IMG/VR virus record: IMGVR_UViG_3300029448_000213
Location: 1 to 23,166 of that record
Direction: 5' to 3' (one strand)
From: a virus
DNA: 23,166 nt
Each line of letters begins with the position of its first letter. Positions within the stretch are counted from its first letter, which is position 1. Under the pieces are notes generated by a model, which was not told the origin of the DNA, made no database searches, and was given only the letters and a program-made list of their open reading frames with translations. A program made the position numbers and the translations under genes. Shown piece after piece: positions 7,046 through 14,442 of the stretch.

Positions 7046-8476
7046 TTATCCTTTAATAAGGACGTGTTGGTTAGCAGCACGAGTCACAAGAGCAATCTCA
7101 GAGCGGTAGTGGAACGTCGCAACGTCACGGCCAGCATCTCCATTGTTAGTGTGTCCCATAACTCCTCCACCAGTTACCCAGTGCTCCATCTCACGAGAGT
7201 ATCCTCCAGCTTCTTTGTGGTACATAGCTAGAGCAGGTGATTTAATACCTGTACGAGCATCAGCAACTTGAGACATAGGGATCATAGCTCCTTGTAAAAA
7301 GTTACTTGCACCTAGAAGAGTTGGATCGTTTAATAGCTTCCAGTCATGCTTATGGAATGTATACCCTCCACGAGTGAAAGATTTAAATCCAAGGTTTACA
7401 GCCATGTTAGCGTCATTGTTAAATGCACCAAACTGACCAGCCAAACCAGCAGTAGTTCCTGTAGCAATACCTGATGCTAGCATGTCATCGATAGCAAGGT
7501 CTTGCTTTCGGTTAACGTACATAGCGTACTCAGAAGGAGCTCCGTTTTTGTCAAGCTCCATAATGATATCATCAAACTCAGCAAAAGAATCTAGTGGGTT
7601 AGCATTAGCATTAGAGACTACGATACCTCGTGCCTCAAGAGCAGAAACGTATCCTTCAGATCCCGAACCAGCAGTTTGTGCATTGCCGTCATAAGTAGCT
7701 GTAGTAGAGTTACTCCATGAAGCAGGTGTTGCGAAATCGTCATTCCCTGTTTCAGCAAAGAGCATCATCATCTCACGACGGTCCTCAAAACGAGCACGAG
7801 CTTCTTGCTCTCCGTACATAAACCAACGGTATTCTCCGCCTCCGATGTCAACCCATCCTGTATTTGTTGCTTGAGATCCGTTTACTTGGAAACGATCTTT
7901 AACAATCATAAATGGATTTTGACGCTTTTCCATGTCAGCATCAGTGAAGTGAGCTGGCTGCTCAGTTCCTTGTCCGTACATGTTTCCGAGTACAACCCAA
8001 TTTCTATCAGTTGAGTTTGCTGTATCAGCGGTATCTCCATCCAGAGTGCAAATTAACATTGCAGAATTAGTTGTTGGAGTTCCAGTTATATCTATAACAA
8101 TATAACGTCTTCCTGTAGCAGAATCCATAATAACATCGTTAGGTCCTACAGGAGCGCCTTCAGCATCAGTAGTATCAGAAGGAGTAAATGTAGCTTGGTC
8201 ACCAGAAACTGTTCCGTGAGAACCGTTTAATAATCTGTGACGTCTACCAGCCTCGTGGTAACGTACTTCATCAGAAGTACCACCAGATTTGACAGCACCA
8301 GTTAATTTTAGGAATCCAGTAATTCCTTGCTCACCATAAGTTTTAACTAACTCTGGAATAACAAAATCTTTGTTTTGATCGAGTAGTGTACCTATCGTAG
8401 TATATGTCTCAGGGGTTAGCCTGAGGTTTGCTGGAGCGCCATCGACGCCGCCAGCTGCAGCAGTTGTAGTTGCCAT
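7046..8476 (-). CDS. Major capsid protein
   Basis: A 476-residue protein directly after a scaffold-like gene and before the paralogue array, where the major capsid protein sits in tailed phages. It begins with a short Ala/Thr-rich leader and SPP-like helical part (LRLTPETYTTIGTLLDQN, then VIPELVKTYGEQGITGFLKL). The motif FQVNGSQATNTGWVDIGGGEYRW around residues 195-217 and the following acidic-basic helix EQEARARFEDRREMMML are features I associate with HK97-fold capsid proteins of marine Bacteroidota phages. Codon use is noticeably richer in GC-ending codons than in the neighbours, as expected for the most strongly expressed virion gene. Its N-terminus is compatible with no cleavage or a small one; no protease gene is evident in the window. 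Confidence 0.8.
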   Translation of the reverse strand: MATTTAAAGGVDGAPANLRLTPETYTTIGTLLDQNKDFVIPELVKTYGEQGITGFLKLTGAVKSGGTSDEVRYHEAGRRHRLLNGSHGTVSGDQATFTPSDTTDAEGAPVGPNDVIMDSATGRRYIVIDITGTPTTNSAMLICTLDGDTADTANSTDRNWVVLGNMYGQGTEQPAHFTDADMEKRQNPFMIVKDRFQVNGSQATNTGWVDIGGGEYRWFMYGEQEARARFEDRREMMMLFAETGNDDFATPASWSNSTTATYDGNAQTAGSGSEGYVSALEARGIVVSNANANPLDSFAEFDDIIMELDKNGAPSEYAMYVNRKQDLAIDDMLASGIATGTTAGLAGQFGAFNNDANMAVNLGFKSFTRGGYTFHKHDWKLLNDPTLLGASNFLQGAMIPMSQVADARTGIKSPALAMYHKEAGGYSREMEHWVTGGGVMGHTNNGDAGRDVATFHYRSEIALVTRAANQHVLIKG

Positions 8477-8489
8477 ATTTTCTTAATAT

Positions 8490-9635
8490 TTATATTTTAA
8501 AAGTTAACCCAGAAGAACTTCCTCTGAGTATATTTTGTACTTGCTCAGCTAATTTGTTTGTTTGTGTGCCTTGCGGAGTACTTTGTGGAGTTTGAGTAGA
8601 AACATTAGCCGCTGACTGAACTACATTTTTTTGACCGTCACTAAGGCCTTGTCTATAAGTAGACGAGACGATAGAGTCGATATTGTCAATAATAGCTCGG
8701 TGAGAGTTTAACGAATCGTAATCCCAACTTCCGTCAGACTGAATATAAGAATCAAAATAGGTATCTAAATTGGAGTTCTTATTAATTAAGTCCTGTCTTT
8801 GTCGGTCGTCCAAACCGAAAGTAAATGTCTTCTCATTGCCTAGATCAAATTCTAATCCAGTAAGAGCTGACGTTTCGGCCTTCATATCTGAAAGCCATTG
8901 CTCGTTTACGAAGCCTTGTTCTGGTGCTTGTTTAGGTTCGGGAGCTGCATATCTCATGCGTGTTTCCTCTATCCTATTTTTAGCCCCTGCAGCATCTACC
9001 TTCGCTTGAAGAGTAGCTACTTTGACTTCTTGTTCAGAACTTGCACTTGGATCTAAGTTGTACTTATTCTGAATGAGCGTTGTAACTTCCTCTGATGATA
9101 AAGTTGGGTATTGGATAGCCATATCTACTTTTAAAACCGTCATGTCATCCATCTCAGATGTATTTAACGATTGATAAGTAAACCATTCTTGAGGAGACCT
9201 TCCAGTCTCCGTTACGAACTTTGATATTGCTTCCACCCTTTCATCAATAGGGGATGCTACATTTGCAAAATCATCTAAAGATGATATCTCTCTCCCTAGC
9301 TTTTCGCTAAGGTATGTAGAGATAGCCTCGTCTATTTGATCCTGACTGTATTCTTCTGAGTCAGAAGAGTCTAAAGAAGACTCTTGCTGATAATTTTCTT
9401 GTGGTGTTTCTGTAACCGTTTGGTCTTCTACAGGTTGGCTTTCAGTAGGTTCAGCTACTAAAGGTTCTACTTGCGGTTCTGAAACTGGTTCAGGTGTAGC
9501 CGCTTCAGACTGTTCCACTTGTGGTTCTGGAGCTGCCTGTGTTTCTACTTGTGGCTCTGCGTTCAAAGACGCACTAAGCTCTTCAGGAGAGTTAAACACT
9601 TTAAACTCCCCGATTTGATCAACTGTATTTTCCAT
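8490..9635 (-). CDS. Probable scaffolding protein (381 aa)
   Basis: The first about 110 residues are a low-complexity, acidic stretch dominated by Pro, Glu, Gln, Thr and Val (repeated EPQVE and PEPVSEPQVE units). The rest is mostly helical and charged, for example DQIDEAISTYLSEKLGREI and EQEVKVATLQAKVDAAGAKN. It ends with the short helix LAEQVQNILRGSSSG. Highly charged, helix-rich proteins with disordered arms, encoded immediately before the capsid gene (13-base gap), are typical scaffolds for HK97-fold procapsids. No Ser/His/Asp protease pattern was seen, so a protease-scaffold fusion is not supported. Role is inferred from position and composition. Confidence 0.65.
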   Translation of the reverse strand: MENTVDQIGEFKVFNSPEELSASLNAEPQVETQAAPEPQVEQSEAATPEPVSEPQVEPLVAEPTESQPVEDQTVTETPQENYQQESSLDSSDSEEYSQDQIDEAISTYLSEKLGREISSLDDFANVASPIDERVEAISKFVTETGRSPQEWFTYQSLNTSEMDDMTVLKVDMAIQYPTLSSEEVTTLIQNKYNLDPSASSEQEVKVATLQAKVDAAGAKNRIEETRMRYAAPEPKQAPEQGFVNEQWLSDMKAETSALTGLEFDLGNEKTFTFGLDDRQRQDLINKNSNLDTYFDSYIQSDGSWDYDSLNSHRAIIDNIDSIVSSTYRQGLSDGQKNVVQSAANVSTQTPQSTPQGTQTNKLAEQVQNILRGSSSGLTFKI

Positions 9636-9661
9636 TTATATTAAATTAATTTGTTATTTTA

Positions 9662-10357
9662 TTATCCGAAGTATAACACTCCAAACCCGTCATTACCGCC
9701 GTCTGTAGCAAGTATTTGCACAGTGCTAAATGAAGGAATCTGGACTATATGATTGGCTGGAACTATAGCAGCCACAGCCATTGTTGTAGCTTTTAGTATA
9801 TTTAACCCAGCACCAAGTTGAAGATCATCTTCAGCTACAGTAATACTAACTGTAAGTCCAGTTGCAGTAGTGCAAGGAAAAGAAATAACATCACCCTCTT
9901 CTAAGCCAGCACCTTCCGTAGCAGTAACAACGATAGCAGTTAATGCAGTCCCATCATAATTAATACCATCAAAAGATGGCACTGTGACTCCAGTTGCAGG
10001 TTTTCCATTCCTTGTTACCGTAACGGTTCCAGAAGAGTCCGCGCTAAAACTACTAGTAGCACTAGTTTCTGTTGAAGTAGCAGAACTTAAAATGGATTGA
10101 TTGTCGTCTAGCTTACCAGAGTTTAAAGGATTGTGGTAAGTGCTTCTAGCTGTGCCTCCTCCATCTTCTACAGTGTACCTGTATATCTCATTACTAGGAG
10201 CTAAAATAGATACATTTTCACTATGTAAATTATGGAAAGCTCTCCATCTAGCATAACCAACAGGAGGCACTAAATTTACATCAGCTACTACTCCACCTAC
10301 ATCTCCGTTTTCAGTTACGTAAACTGGGTTTAATCTTTGTACTTCTACTTTTGCCAT
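9662..10357 (-). CDS. Beta-rich virion-associated protein of unknown function (231 aa)
   Basis: It begins MAKVEVQRLNPVYVTENGD and is rich in Val, Thr, Ser, Ala and Gly with few Lys or Arg, consistent with a beta-sandwich virion protein. A Ser/Thr-rich linker (about 88-112, SSATSTETSATSS) is followed by VTVTRNGKPATGVTVPSFDG and a second beta region. The last 30 residues (HIVQIPSFSTVQILATDGG) form further strands. It lies between three related beta proteins and the scaffold, but no clear shared motif with those three was seen. A decoration or fibre-anchoring part of the head is a guess from the neighbourhood. Confidence 0.5.
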   Translation of the reverse strand: MAKVEVQRLNPVYVTENGDVGGVVADVNLVPPVGYARWRAFHNLHSENVSILAPSNEIYRYTVEDGGGTARSTYHNPLNSGKLDDNQSILSSATSTETSATSSFSADSSGTVTVTRNGKPATGVTVPSFDGINYDGTALTAIVVTATEGAGLEEGDVISFPCTTATGLTVSITVAEDDLQLGAGLNILKATTMAVAAIVPANHIVQIPSFSTVQILATDGGNDGFGVLYFG

Positions 10358-10366
10358 ATTTATTTA

Positions 10367-10771
10367 TTATGAAAGTGTTACTGCTGAACTATCTAATCCG
10401 AATACTGCGTAATCAACGAGAGAGTCAACTTTGGTAGAGAAAACTTTATATGTCTTAGCCACATCAACAGGGATAAAACAAAACTCACCCCCTGCAATTT
10501 TAGCTACTAAAGCGTCAGACTCGGTAGCGTTATATATGTATAAGTAGTTTTCTTTCTCTTTTTCTAAGTTCTTTACATATAGGTAAGCAGAAACAAGCTT
10601 GTCGTTTTCTTTATATACAACAAGAGCGTTAGCATCTATAGCAGTCTTAAGGATCTTAGCTCTAACTACAACTCCAGAGTCTGCAACAGCAGAAGTAGAT
10701 GTTGTAATATTTACCGCGCTAGACAGTATAGAGTTACTACTTATAGAAAGGTCTACTTTTAAACTTCCCAT
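10367..10771 (-). CDS. Beta-rich paralogue 3, head-associated (134 aa)
   Basis: It is a diverged member of the set formed with the two genes upstream. AYLYVKNLEKEKENYLYIYN aligns with AHKVYLKNTSTTASEYFTVT, and KIAGGEFCFIPVDV aligns with RLYAGDWAFFPWAA, in the same order and spacing. The repeated pattern is a 'Y-KN' strand, a loop, a Y/F-rich strand, then 'GG/AGD-F-P'. It starts on a TAATG overlap with paralogue 2. Such sets in the fibre-to-scaffold interval often supply head or neck decoration proteins; the precise place in the virion is unknown. Confidence 0.6.
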   Translation of the reverse strand: MGSLKVDLSISSNSILSSAVNITTSTSAVADSGVVVRAKILKTAIDANALVVYKENDKLVSAYLYVKNLEKEKENYLYIYNATESDALVAKIAGGEFCFIPVDVAKTYKVFSTKVDSLVDYAVFGLDSSAVTLS

Positions 10772-11481
10772 TATGCTTGGAAGATTAACATAGACTCTAA
10801 AGTCATTGATGTGCCTACACTAGGTGTAATTTTAATATCGCTTGCGTTTGCAACTGGTGCAACTGTTCTTGCTACCGTTCCTGTTCCACTACCCGCAGTA
10901 CTTACTACGTAATCATCAGAAGCAGCGCCTTCTTCAATAAGGGATAAATCGTTACTGTCTTTTGCTGTAAAGGTTGCTACATTAGTGCTTGTCTCAACAA
11001 CTGTAAAGTTTGGGTATTTTGCAGCAACAACTAAGTCAACCATAGCGGCTGTTGTTTCTGTAGCACCTAGAGTAATTGTAACACCGTCAAATACGGCTGT
11101 ATCTCCAGCAGCCCATGTAGAAGCAAACGTTACAGAGAATGCAGCTTTAGTTCCATCAGCTGCAGCCCAAGGGAAGAATGCCCAGTCTCCAGCGTAAAGC
11201 CTTCCCAGGACAGAATCATCTATAGTTACAGTGAAGTATTCAGATGCGGTTGTAGAGGTATTTTTTAAATAGACTTTATGAGCTAAGTTAGCTGTATATT
11301 CGTCTGCCTTAAACAACGTGTATGTATCTAAAGAAGATGTTTGCTTTCGGCTAAGGCCTACGGCTTGATCCATCCCTGTGTTATTTCCTGCTTTGTTTAA
11401 AACAGTTGAAGCCGAAAGGCTTAGGTTACTTCCGACTAAATCCCCGCTAGATAAAGTTAATGTTGCGTTTGTAGTTGCCAT
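10771..11481 (-). CDS. Beta-rich paralogue 2 with an inserted domain (236 aa)
   Basis: Residues 1-114 match the upstream paralogue closely: MATTNATLTLSSGDLVGSNL (compare MATTTATISLNSADITGDPL), AHKVYLKNTST and LGRLYAGDWAFFPWAA. The C-terminal strand (about 212-236, SDIKITPSVGTSMTLESML) corresponds to the end of the short paralogue. Between them, about residues 115-210 are extra: GDTAVFDGVTITLGATETTA, VVAAKYPNF, ATFTAKDSND. This resembles the 'GDTVTIDGVTLTAG ... AAIN ... VTLTAK' unit seen in many phage tail, baseplate and fibre proteins. It is probably a small beta domain inserted in a surface loop. The gene is coupled to paralogue 3 by a TAATG overlap. Confidence 0.65.
   Translation of the reverse strand: MATTNATLTLSSGDLVGSNLSLSASTVLNKAGNNTGMDQAVGLSRKQTSSLDTYTLFKADEYTANLAHKVYLKNTSTTASEYFTVTIDDSVLGRLYAGDWAFFPWAAADGTKAAFSVTFASTWAAGDTAVFDGVTITLGATETTAAMVDLVVAAKYPNFTVVETSTNVATFTAKDSNDLSLIEEGAASDDYVVSTAGSGTGTVARTVAPVANASDIKITPSVGTSMTLESMLIFQA
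10852..11139 (-). other. Inserted beta module in paralogue 2
   Basis: This is the segment encoding about residues 115-210, absent from the 137- and 134-residue paralogues. Its 'DGVTITLG ... TAAMVDLVVAA ... ATFTAK' layout resembles a short beta module found repeatedly in phage structural proteins, consistent with an insertion into an exposed loop after the GDWAFFPW strand. Confidence 0.5.
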
Positions 11482-11493
11482 GTTATATTATTG

Positions 11494-11907
11494 TTAAGCT
11501 GATAATGCTGATTGAGAGAAAACACCAAATTCGATAGTAAGGGCTCCGCTAGTATCAACATCTATATCGTTAATAGCATCCCAAGGTAAAAAAGCCCAGT
11601 CCCCACCGTAAAGTCTCCCTAAGGATACATTAGTGCTTCCAAGTTCTATATTTATAAAGTCTACTTCAGAAGTAGATGTGTTTCTAATATACACTTTGTG
11701 CGCAACGTCTGTATTCACATATGAAGCTGCAAGTATAAGAGGTGTAGCCGTTTGAGGCGCAGAATAAACCAAGGTTGTAATACCTGTAAATTGATCTAAT
11801 CCATCAGTACCTTTAGCTTTAGTTAGGGTTGAAACCTTACTTAAGTTTAAAGGGTCACCAGTTATATCTGCGCTATTAAGTGAAATTGTAGCCGTTGTGG
11901 TTGCCAT
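11494..11907 (-). CDS. Beta-rich paralogue 1, head-associated (137 aa)
   Basis: The simplest member of the three-gene set: MATTTATISLNSADITGD, a central beta part, AHKVYIRNTSTSEVDFINIE, SLGRLYGGDWAFLPWDAI and a short tail. It sits 12 bases upstream of paralogue 2. It is preceded by a TATATTTG box at 11938-11945, with an inferred leader of about 25 bases, so this promoter probably drives the beta paralogues, the scaffold and the capsid gene. There is no signal peptide, membrane segment or catalytic motif. Likely a head decoration protein by position, with the three paralogues perhaps occupying different sites. Confidence 0.6.
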   Translation of the reverse strand: MATTTATISLNSADITGDPLNLSKVSTLTKAKGTDGLDQFTGITTLVYSAPQTATPLILAASYVNTDVAHKVYIRNTSTSEVDFINIELGSTNVSLGRLYGGDWAFLPWDAINDIDVDTSGALTIEFGVFSQSALSA

Positions 11908-11929
11908 TTTACTATTGTTGATAATTATT

Positions 11930-11945
11930 TATATGTGCAAATATA
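11930..11945 (-). promoter_or_regulatory. Bacteroidota-type promoter within a near-palindrome
   Basis: The minus strand reads TATATTTGCACATATA, with the -7 box TATATTTG at 11945-11938. The same 16 bases occur at 17303-17288 before the portal gene. The sequence is a near-perfect inverted repeat (TATAT-n-TGCA-n-ATATA), so it could also bind a dimeric regulator. No strong -33 TTG is seen upstream. Confidence 0.6.
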
Positions 11946-11949
11946 GTTA

Positions 11950-12204
11950 TTATTTGTTTCCATTTTTTTTCTTAGCTCTCCATCGACGAACTCGGCCTTT
12001 TCTTCGTTTCTCCCTTCTTGCTTTTCTTATTTCTGATGGGGTCAACTCTGAAGCAGTTACTGGAGTCTCACTAGATATTTTTTTTGTAGGTCTAAAAGTT
12101 TTGTCTCCTTTGGAATAGTCTTTATCACCGCTTAAAGTTTTCCAGTCTTCTTTAAACCATCTTTTTAGATCTAAGCCTGCTTTTGTTTTACGAACTGTAG
12201 GCAT
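11950..12204 (-). CDS. Small basic conserved phage protein, LDxWFKEDW type (84 aa)
   Basis: Begins MPTVRKTKAGLDLKRWFKED. It has LDLKRWFKEDWKTLSGDKDY near the N-terminus, FRPTKKISSETPVTASELT in the middle and a very basic C-terminus (KARREKRRKGRVRRWRAKKK). The series 'LD-WFKE-W', 'RP-KR-S--TP-T--EL' and a basic tail is one I recall from a small protein family spread through marine phages and some large DNA viruses, of unknown function. It starts on a TAATG overlap with a 55-residue gene. The basic tail suggests DNA or RNA binding, possibly packaged with the genome; that is inference. Confidence 0.65.
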   Translation of the reverse strand: MPTVRKTKAGLDLKRWFKEDWKTLSGDKDYSKGDKTFRPTKKISSETPVTASELTPSEIRKARREKRRKGRVRRWRAKKKNGNK

Positions 12205-12371
12205 TATTTTTTGCTTTTATTACCCCAGTTGGAGGCCCCAACTTTACGGCACTTAGCTAAAGCTCCAGACGCATAAGCAGAAGGCCAGACTTTATATCTA
12301 GCTTTTACTTTATGGTAACAAGCGTCTTTTGCTGCCCCACCTTTTTTATATTTTTTAATTACCTTTGGCAT
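12204..12371 (-). CDS. Small basic protein resembling DUF5872 (55 aa)
   Basis: A short frame from the ATG at 12371 to a TAA at 12204-12206: MPKVIKKYKKGGAAKDACYH at the start, KARYKVWPSAYASGALAKCR in the middle, NWGNKSKK at the end. The 'K--ARYKVWPSAYASGAL-KCRK-GA-NWG' pattern is a well-conserved small-protein signature in marine phages (DUF5872-like, by memory). It overlaps the 64-residue gene upstream by 17 bases and shares a TAATG junction with the 84-residue gene downstream, so the three form one coupled cluster. Conserved pattern and tight coupling outweigh its short length. Role unknown; strongly basic. Confidence 0.75.
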   Translation of the reverse strand: MPKVIKKYKKGGAAKDACYHKVKARYKVWPSAYASGALAKCRKVGASNWGNKSKK

Positions 12372-12549
12372 GGCTTGAAAGTTTAAACATAGCTTTCTCT
12401 ACTGCGCCCTCGTGTGGCTTATACTCTCCTTTCATTAAAAAGTATCTCCCCCGATCTTCCATCCAATGAAACCCCTTAGGCGGATCTACCCCTATCTTTT
12501 TATTAGAAACGTTAAGTTTACCCCCTTTGTTTTTTTTAATTGTGTTCAT
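12355..12549 (-). CDS. Small basic conserved phage protein (64 aa)
   Basis: It begins MNTIKKNKGGKLNVSNKKIG and continues PPKGFHWMEDRGRYFLMKGE, YKPHEGAVEKAMFKLSSHAK. The 'P-G-HWM---G-Y-LM-GEYKPH-GA---A-FK' pattern resembles a small conserved protein that I associate with the two next genes in marine phages. No enzymatic motif is seen. It is the first of a three-gene run of tiny basic proteins between the fibre genes and the head paralogues. The 60 bases before it (12550-12609) hold a 12-base palindrome at 12583-12594 and no promoter box. Confidence 0.65.
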   Translation of the reverse strand: MNTIKKNKGGKLNVSNKKIGVDPPKGFHWMEDRGRYFLMKGEYKPHEGAVEKAMFKLSSHAKGN

Positions 12550-12609
12550 TTTAATCTACACTATTTATTTTACCTATACTAGCTGTAGCTACAGAGCTTA
12601 CCTTTCCTG

Positions 12610-13095
12610 TTAGGTTAAAGTTAGAGTTGTAGATTTACTTACACCACCATTTGTTACAGTCATTACTATACTGTAAGTTGTAGTTGTAACACCTTTTTTA
12701 GTAATAGTAGTAGTTATCATATCTCCAAACGATATGGTAGTGCTACTACCTATGGTTACTATATTAGTGTCACCTGCTAAAGCTGTAGATCCGCTAGTTC
12801 CTAAAGCTAGCAGCGCTGTGTCACCAGCTAAAGCGGTGCTCCTAGACGTGCCAAGAGTCATACTGACTTTATCTTTATTAGAGCTAATTTCAGATCTTAA
12901 ATCATCTAACTCTTCTGTAAGCTTTTGTATTTGATATAAAGCAGGTCCGAGTAGTTTAAACTGACCAACATCTTGTATATACAGGTTAGAGTCAAAATCA
13001 TTTTTTATATCGTTAAATGTATTTGTATCAATTTTATCATTATCGCTACCAGTGGTAGAAAAGACTCTTTCGTATTTTTTGCTATTTAATGCCAT
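12610..13095 (-). CDS. Small fibre-like protein with coiled coil and short repeats (161 aa)
   Basis: Residues 1-45 are polar (KKYERVFSTTGSDNDKIDTN); about 52-75 form a likely coiled coil (LYQIQKLTEELDDLRSEISS). Residues 81-110 hold two copies of a 13-residue unit, LGTSRSTALAGDT and LGTSGSTALAGDT, and a degenerate third (IGSSTTISFGD). The C-terminus is Thr/Val-rich beta (TTTTYSIVMTVTNGG). A helical trimerisation region followed by repeat and beta parts fits a short fibre or fibre-attachment protein. It is 9 bases downstream of the collagen-repeat fibre gene. Paired role with that fibre is inferred. Confidence 0.55.
   Translation of the reverse strand: MALNSKKYERVFSTTGSDNDKIDTNTFNDIKNDFDSNLYIQDVGQFKLLGPALYQIQKLTEELDDLRSEISSNKDKVSMTLGTSRSTALAGDTALLALGTSGSTALAGDTNIVTIGSSTTISFGDMITTTITKKGVTTTTYSIVMTVTNGGVSKSTTLTLT
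12766..12855 (-). repeat. Tandem STALAGDT-type coding repeat
   Basis: Two adjacent 13-residue units (LGTSRSTALAGDT, LGTSGSTALAGDT), with different codons in places, and a weaker third copy downstream. The codon differences mean the repeat is old and maintained at protein level rather than a fresh DNA duplication. Confidence 0.65.
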
Positions 13096-13104
13096 TTGTA
13101 TGTT

Positions 13105-14442
13105 TTAAGATGTAAATACTTGACTTGATACTGTGTAACGATCACTCCAATCGTGAAGTAAAACTACTATAACGTAAATGTTTGAAGAGGTCATACCGCC
13201 AGTAGCTTGTATTGATATTTTCATGTTTTCTCCTTTATCTACAGTAGCGCTGTCAAATAAAAAATGAACAACATCTAGATCATTCGAAGCTGACACACTA
13301 ACCGTTTCAGACTCTACAGCAGAACTTGATGATGAGCCTATAGCATCTTTTTCTACTTCAAGTGTTATATCTCCACCGCTACTAATTACGCTAGTAACTT
13401 TTACCTGAGCGCTTAATACAGTTGTATGACAAGGAGCAAGCCAATCAGTGTATGAGTTGCTGTCAGTAGCTTGTTCACTAGGGGCTCCGTTTAAAGGAAG
13501 GTAATGTTTTGTAGTTCCTATATTATCAAAAAATCCACACGATATATAGTCATATGTTTTAGCTTCAATGCGCCCACCAACAGTTAAATCCCCCGTACTT
13601 GAATTAAAAGCAAGATTTGTACCTGTTTTAGGAGCAACATTACCTGTTGCGGCTGTAGCAAATAAAGGGAAACAAGTTGTGTCTGATGACTCATCAGCTG
13701 CTGTTACTGTTGTTGCTATAGCTGCTGTGCCTGTAGTGTCTTGATTTAAGGTTTCTACATCTAAAACTAAAGTCCCATTTCCTGTTGTGGCCGCAAGTCC
13801 TGCACCCGCTAAATTTCCTGCTGACACTCTTGCGGGTGCTGCTCCACCTACAAGTATACCCCCATTTTCAGAAAGATCTACCTCTTGAATTGTGCCGCCG
13901 CTATTCCCAAATAAAACTGCATTATCTGTAAAAGAGGTTGCTCCAGTCCCTCCTTTTGTAACAGGTAATGATCCAACAGTATTTGGCGCCGACAAATTTA
14001 CCTGAATCTCACCAGAGTTTATTTCAAGACCTGATTGGTATTTTAAATCAGCACTAAACTCAGTCCCAGAAAGGGTTAGTCCGTCTCCTGCTGAATAAGT
14101 AGTATTAGTGTCGCTTACCGTATTAGTGAAGGTTATTTTATCACTGCTTCTAGCTATACTTAACCCTGTTCCAGCTTCAAGAACAACATCATCGGTAGAA
14201 GCATCACTACCCGTTAATCTTATTTTTTCTTCGTCTGAGTTATCACCGTCAACACAAGAAATACCATACGTAGCTCCTGAAGCTCCCGCAGCTCCTGTAG
14301 CTCCCGCAGCTCCTGTAGCTCCTGTAGCGCCAGTTTCTCCTGTGTCACCTTTAGGTCCCTTGTTGGTTACTGTAATAGAAGAATTTGACGGAGTGCTTAC
14401 CGTAACAGATATGCCGCTAGTTGTTGTTACCTCTACGCTCAT
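13105..14442 (-). CDS. Collagen-repeat fibre protein (445 aa)
   Basis: After a beta N-terminus (MSVEVTTTSGISVTVSTPSN), residues 29-58 are ten Gly-X-Y triplets (GPKGDTGETGATGATGAAG and so on), a collagen-like triple helix. Next come fibre-type strands and turns (GLTLSGTEFSADLKYQSGL, LPVTKGGTGATSFTDNAVLF). The KGGTGATS segment is a very common tail/head fibre repeat element. The C-terminal about 140 residues, starting near YDYISCGFFDN and with TDWLAPCHTTVLSAQVKV, look like a folded tip domain with beta strands. The start overlaps the adaptor gene's stop (ATGA), so it is coupled to it. Host-binding or head fibre; which end of the virion is uncertain. Confidence 0.75.
   Translation of the reverse strand: MSVEVTTTSGISVTVSTPSNSSITVTNKGPKGDTGETGATGATGAAGATGAAGASGATYGISCVDGDNSDEEKIRLTGSDASTDDVVLEAGTGLSIARSSDKITFTNTVSDTNTTYSAGDGLTLSGTEFSADLKYQSGLEINSGEIQVNLSAPNTVGSLPVTKGGTGATSFTDNAVLFGNSGGTIQEVDLSENGGILVGGAAPARVSAGNLAGAGLAATTGNGTLVLDVETLNQDTTGTAAIATTVTAADESSDTTCFPLFATAATGNVAPKTGTNLAFNSSTGDLTVGGRIEAKTYDYISCGFFDNIGTTKHYLPLNGAPSEQATDSNSYTDWLAPCHTTVLSAQVKVTSVISSGGDITLEVEKDAIGSSSSSAVESETVSVSASNDLDVVHFLFDSATVDKGENMKISIQATGGMTSSNIYVIVVLLHDWSDRYTVSSQVFTS
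14269..14358 (-). repeat. Collagen-like Gly-X-Y coding repeat
   Basis: Ten consecutive Gly-X-Y triplets, mostly GAT and GAA, encoded by repeated gct/gca/gta-type codons on the opposite strand. Because Gly-X-Y repeats misalign easily, the triplet number may vary between related viruses. Confidence 0.85.

Noticed and set aside
12583-12594. 12-base perfect palindrome CTGTAGCTACAG in a 60-base gap
   Set aside because: It lacks a U-tract on either side, is not repeated in the window, and is short enough to occur by chance, so it is not called as a terminator or operator.
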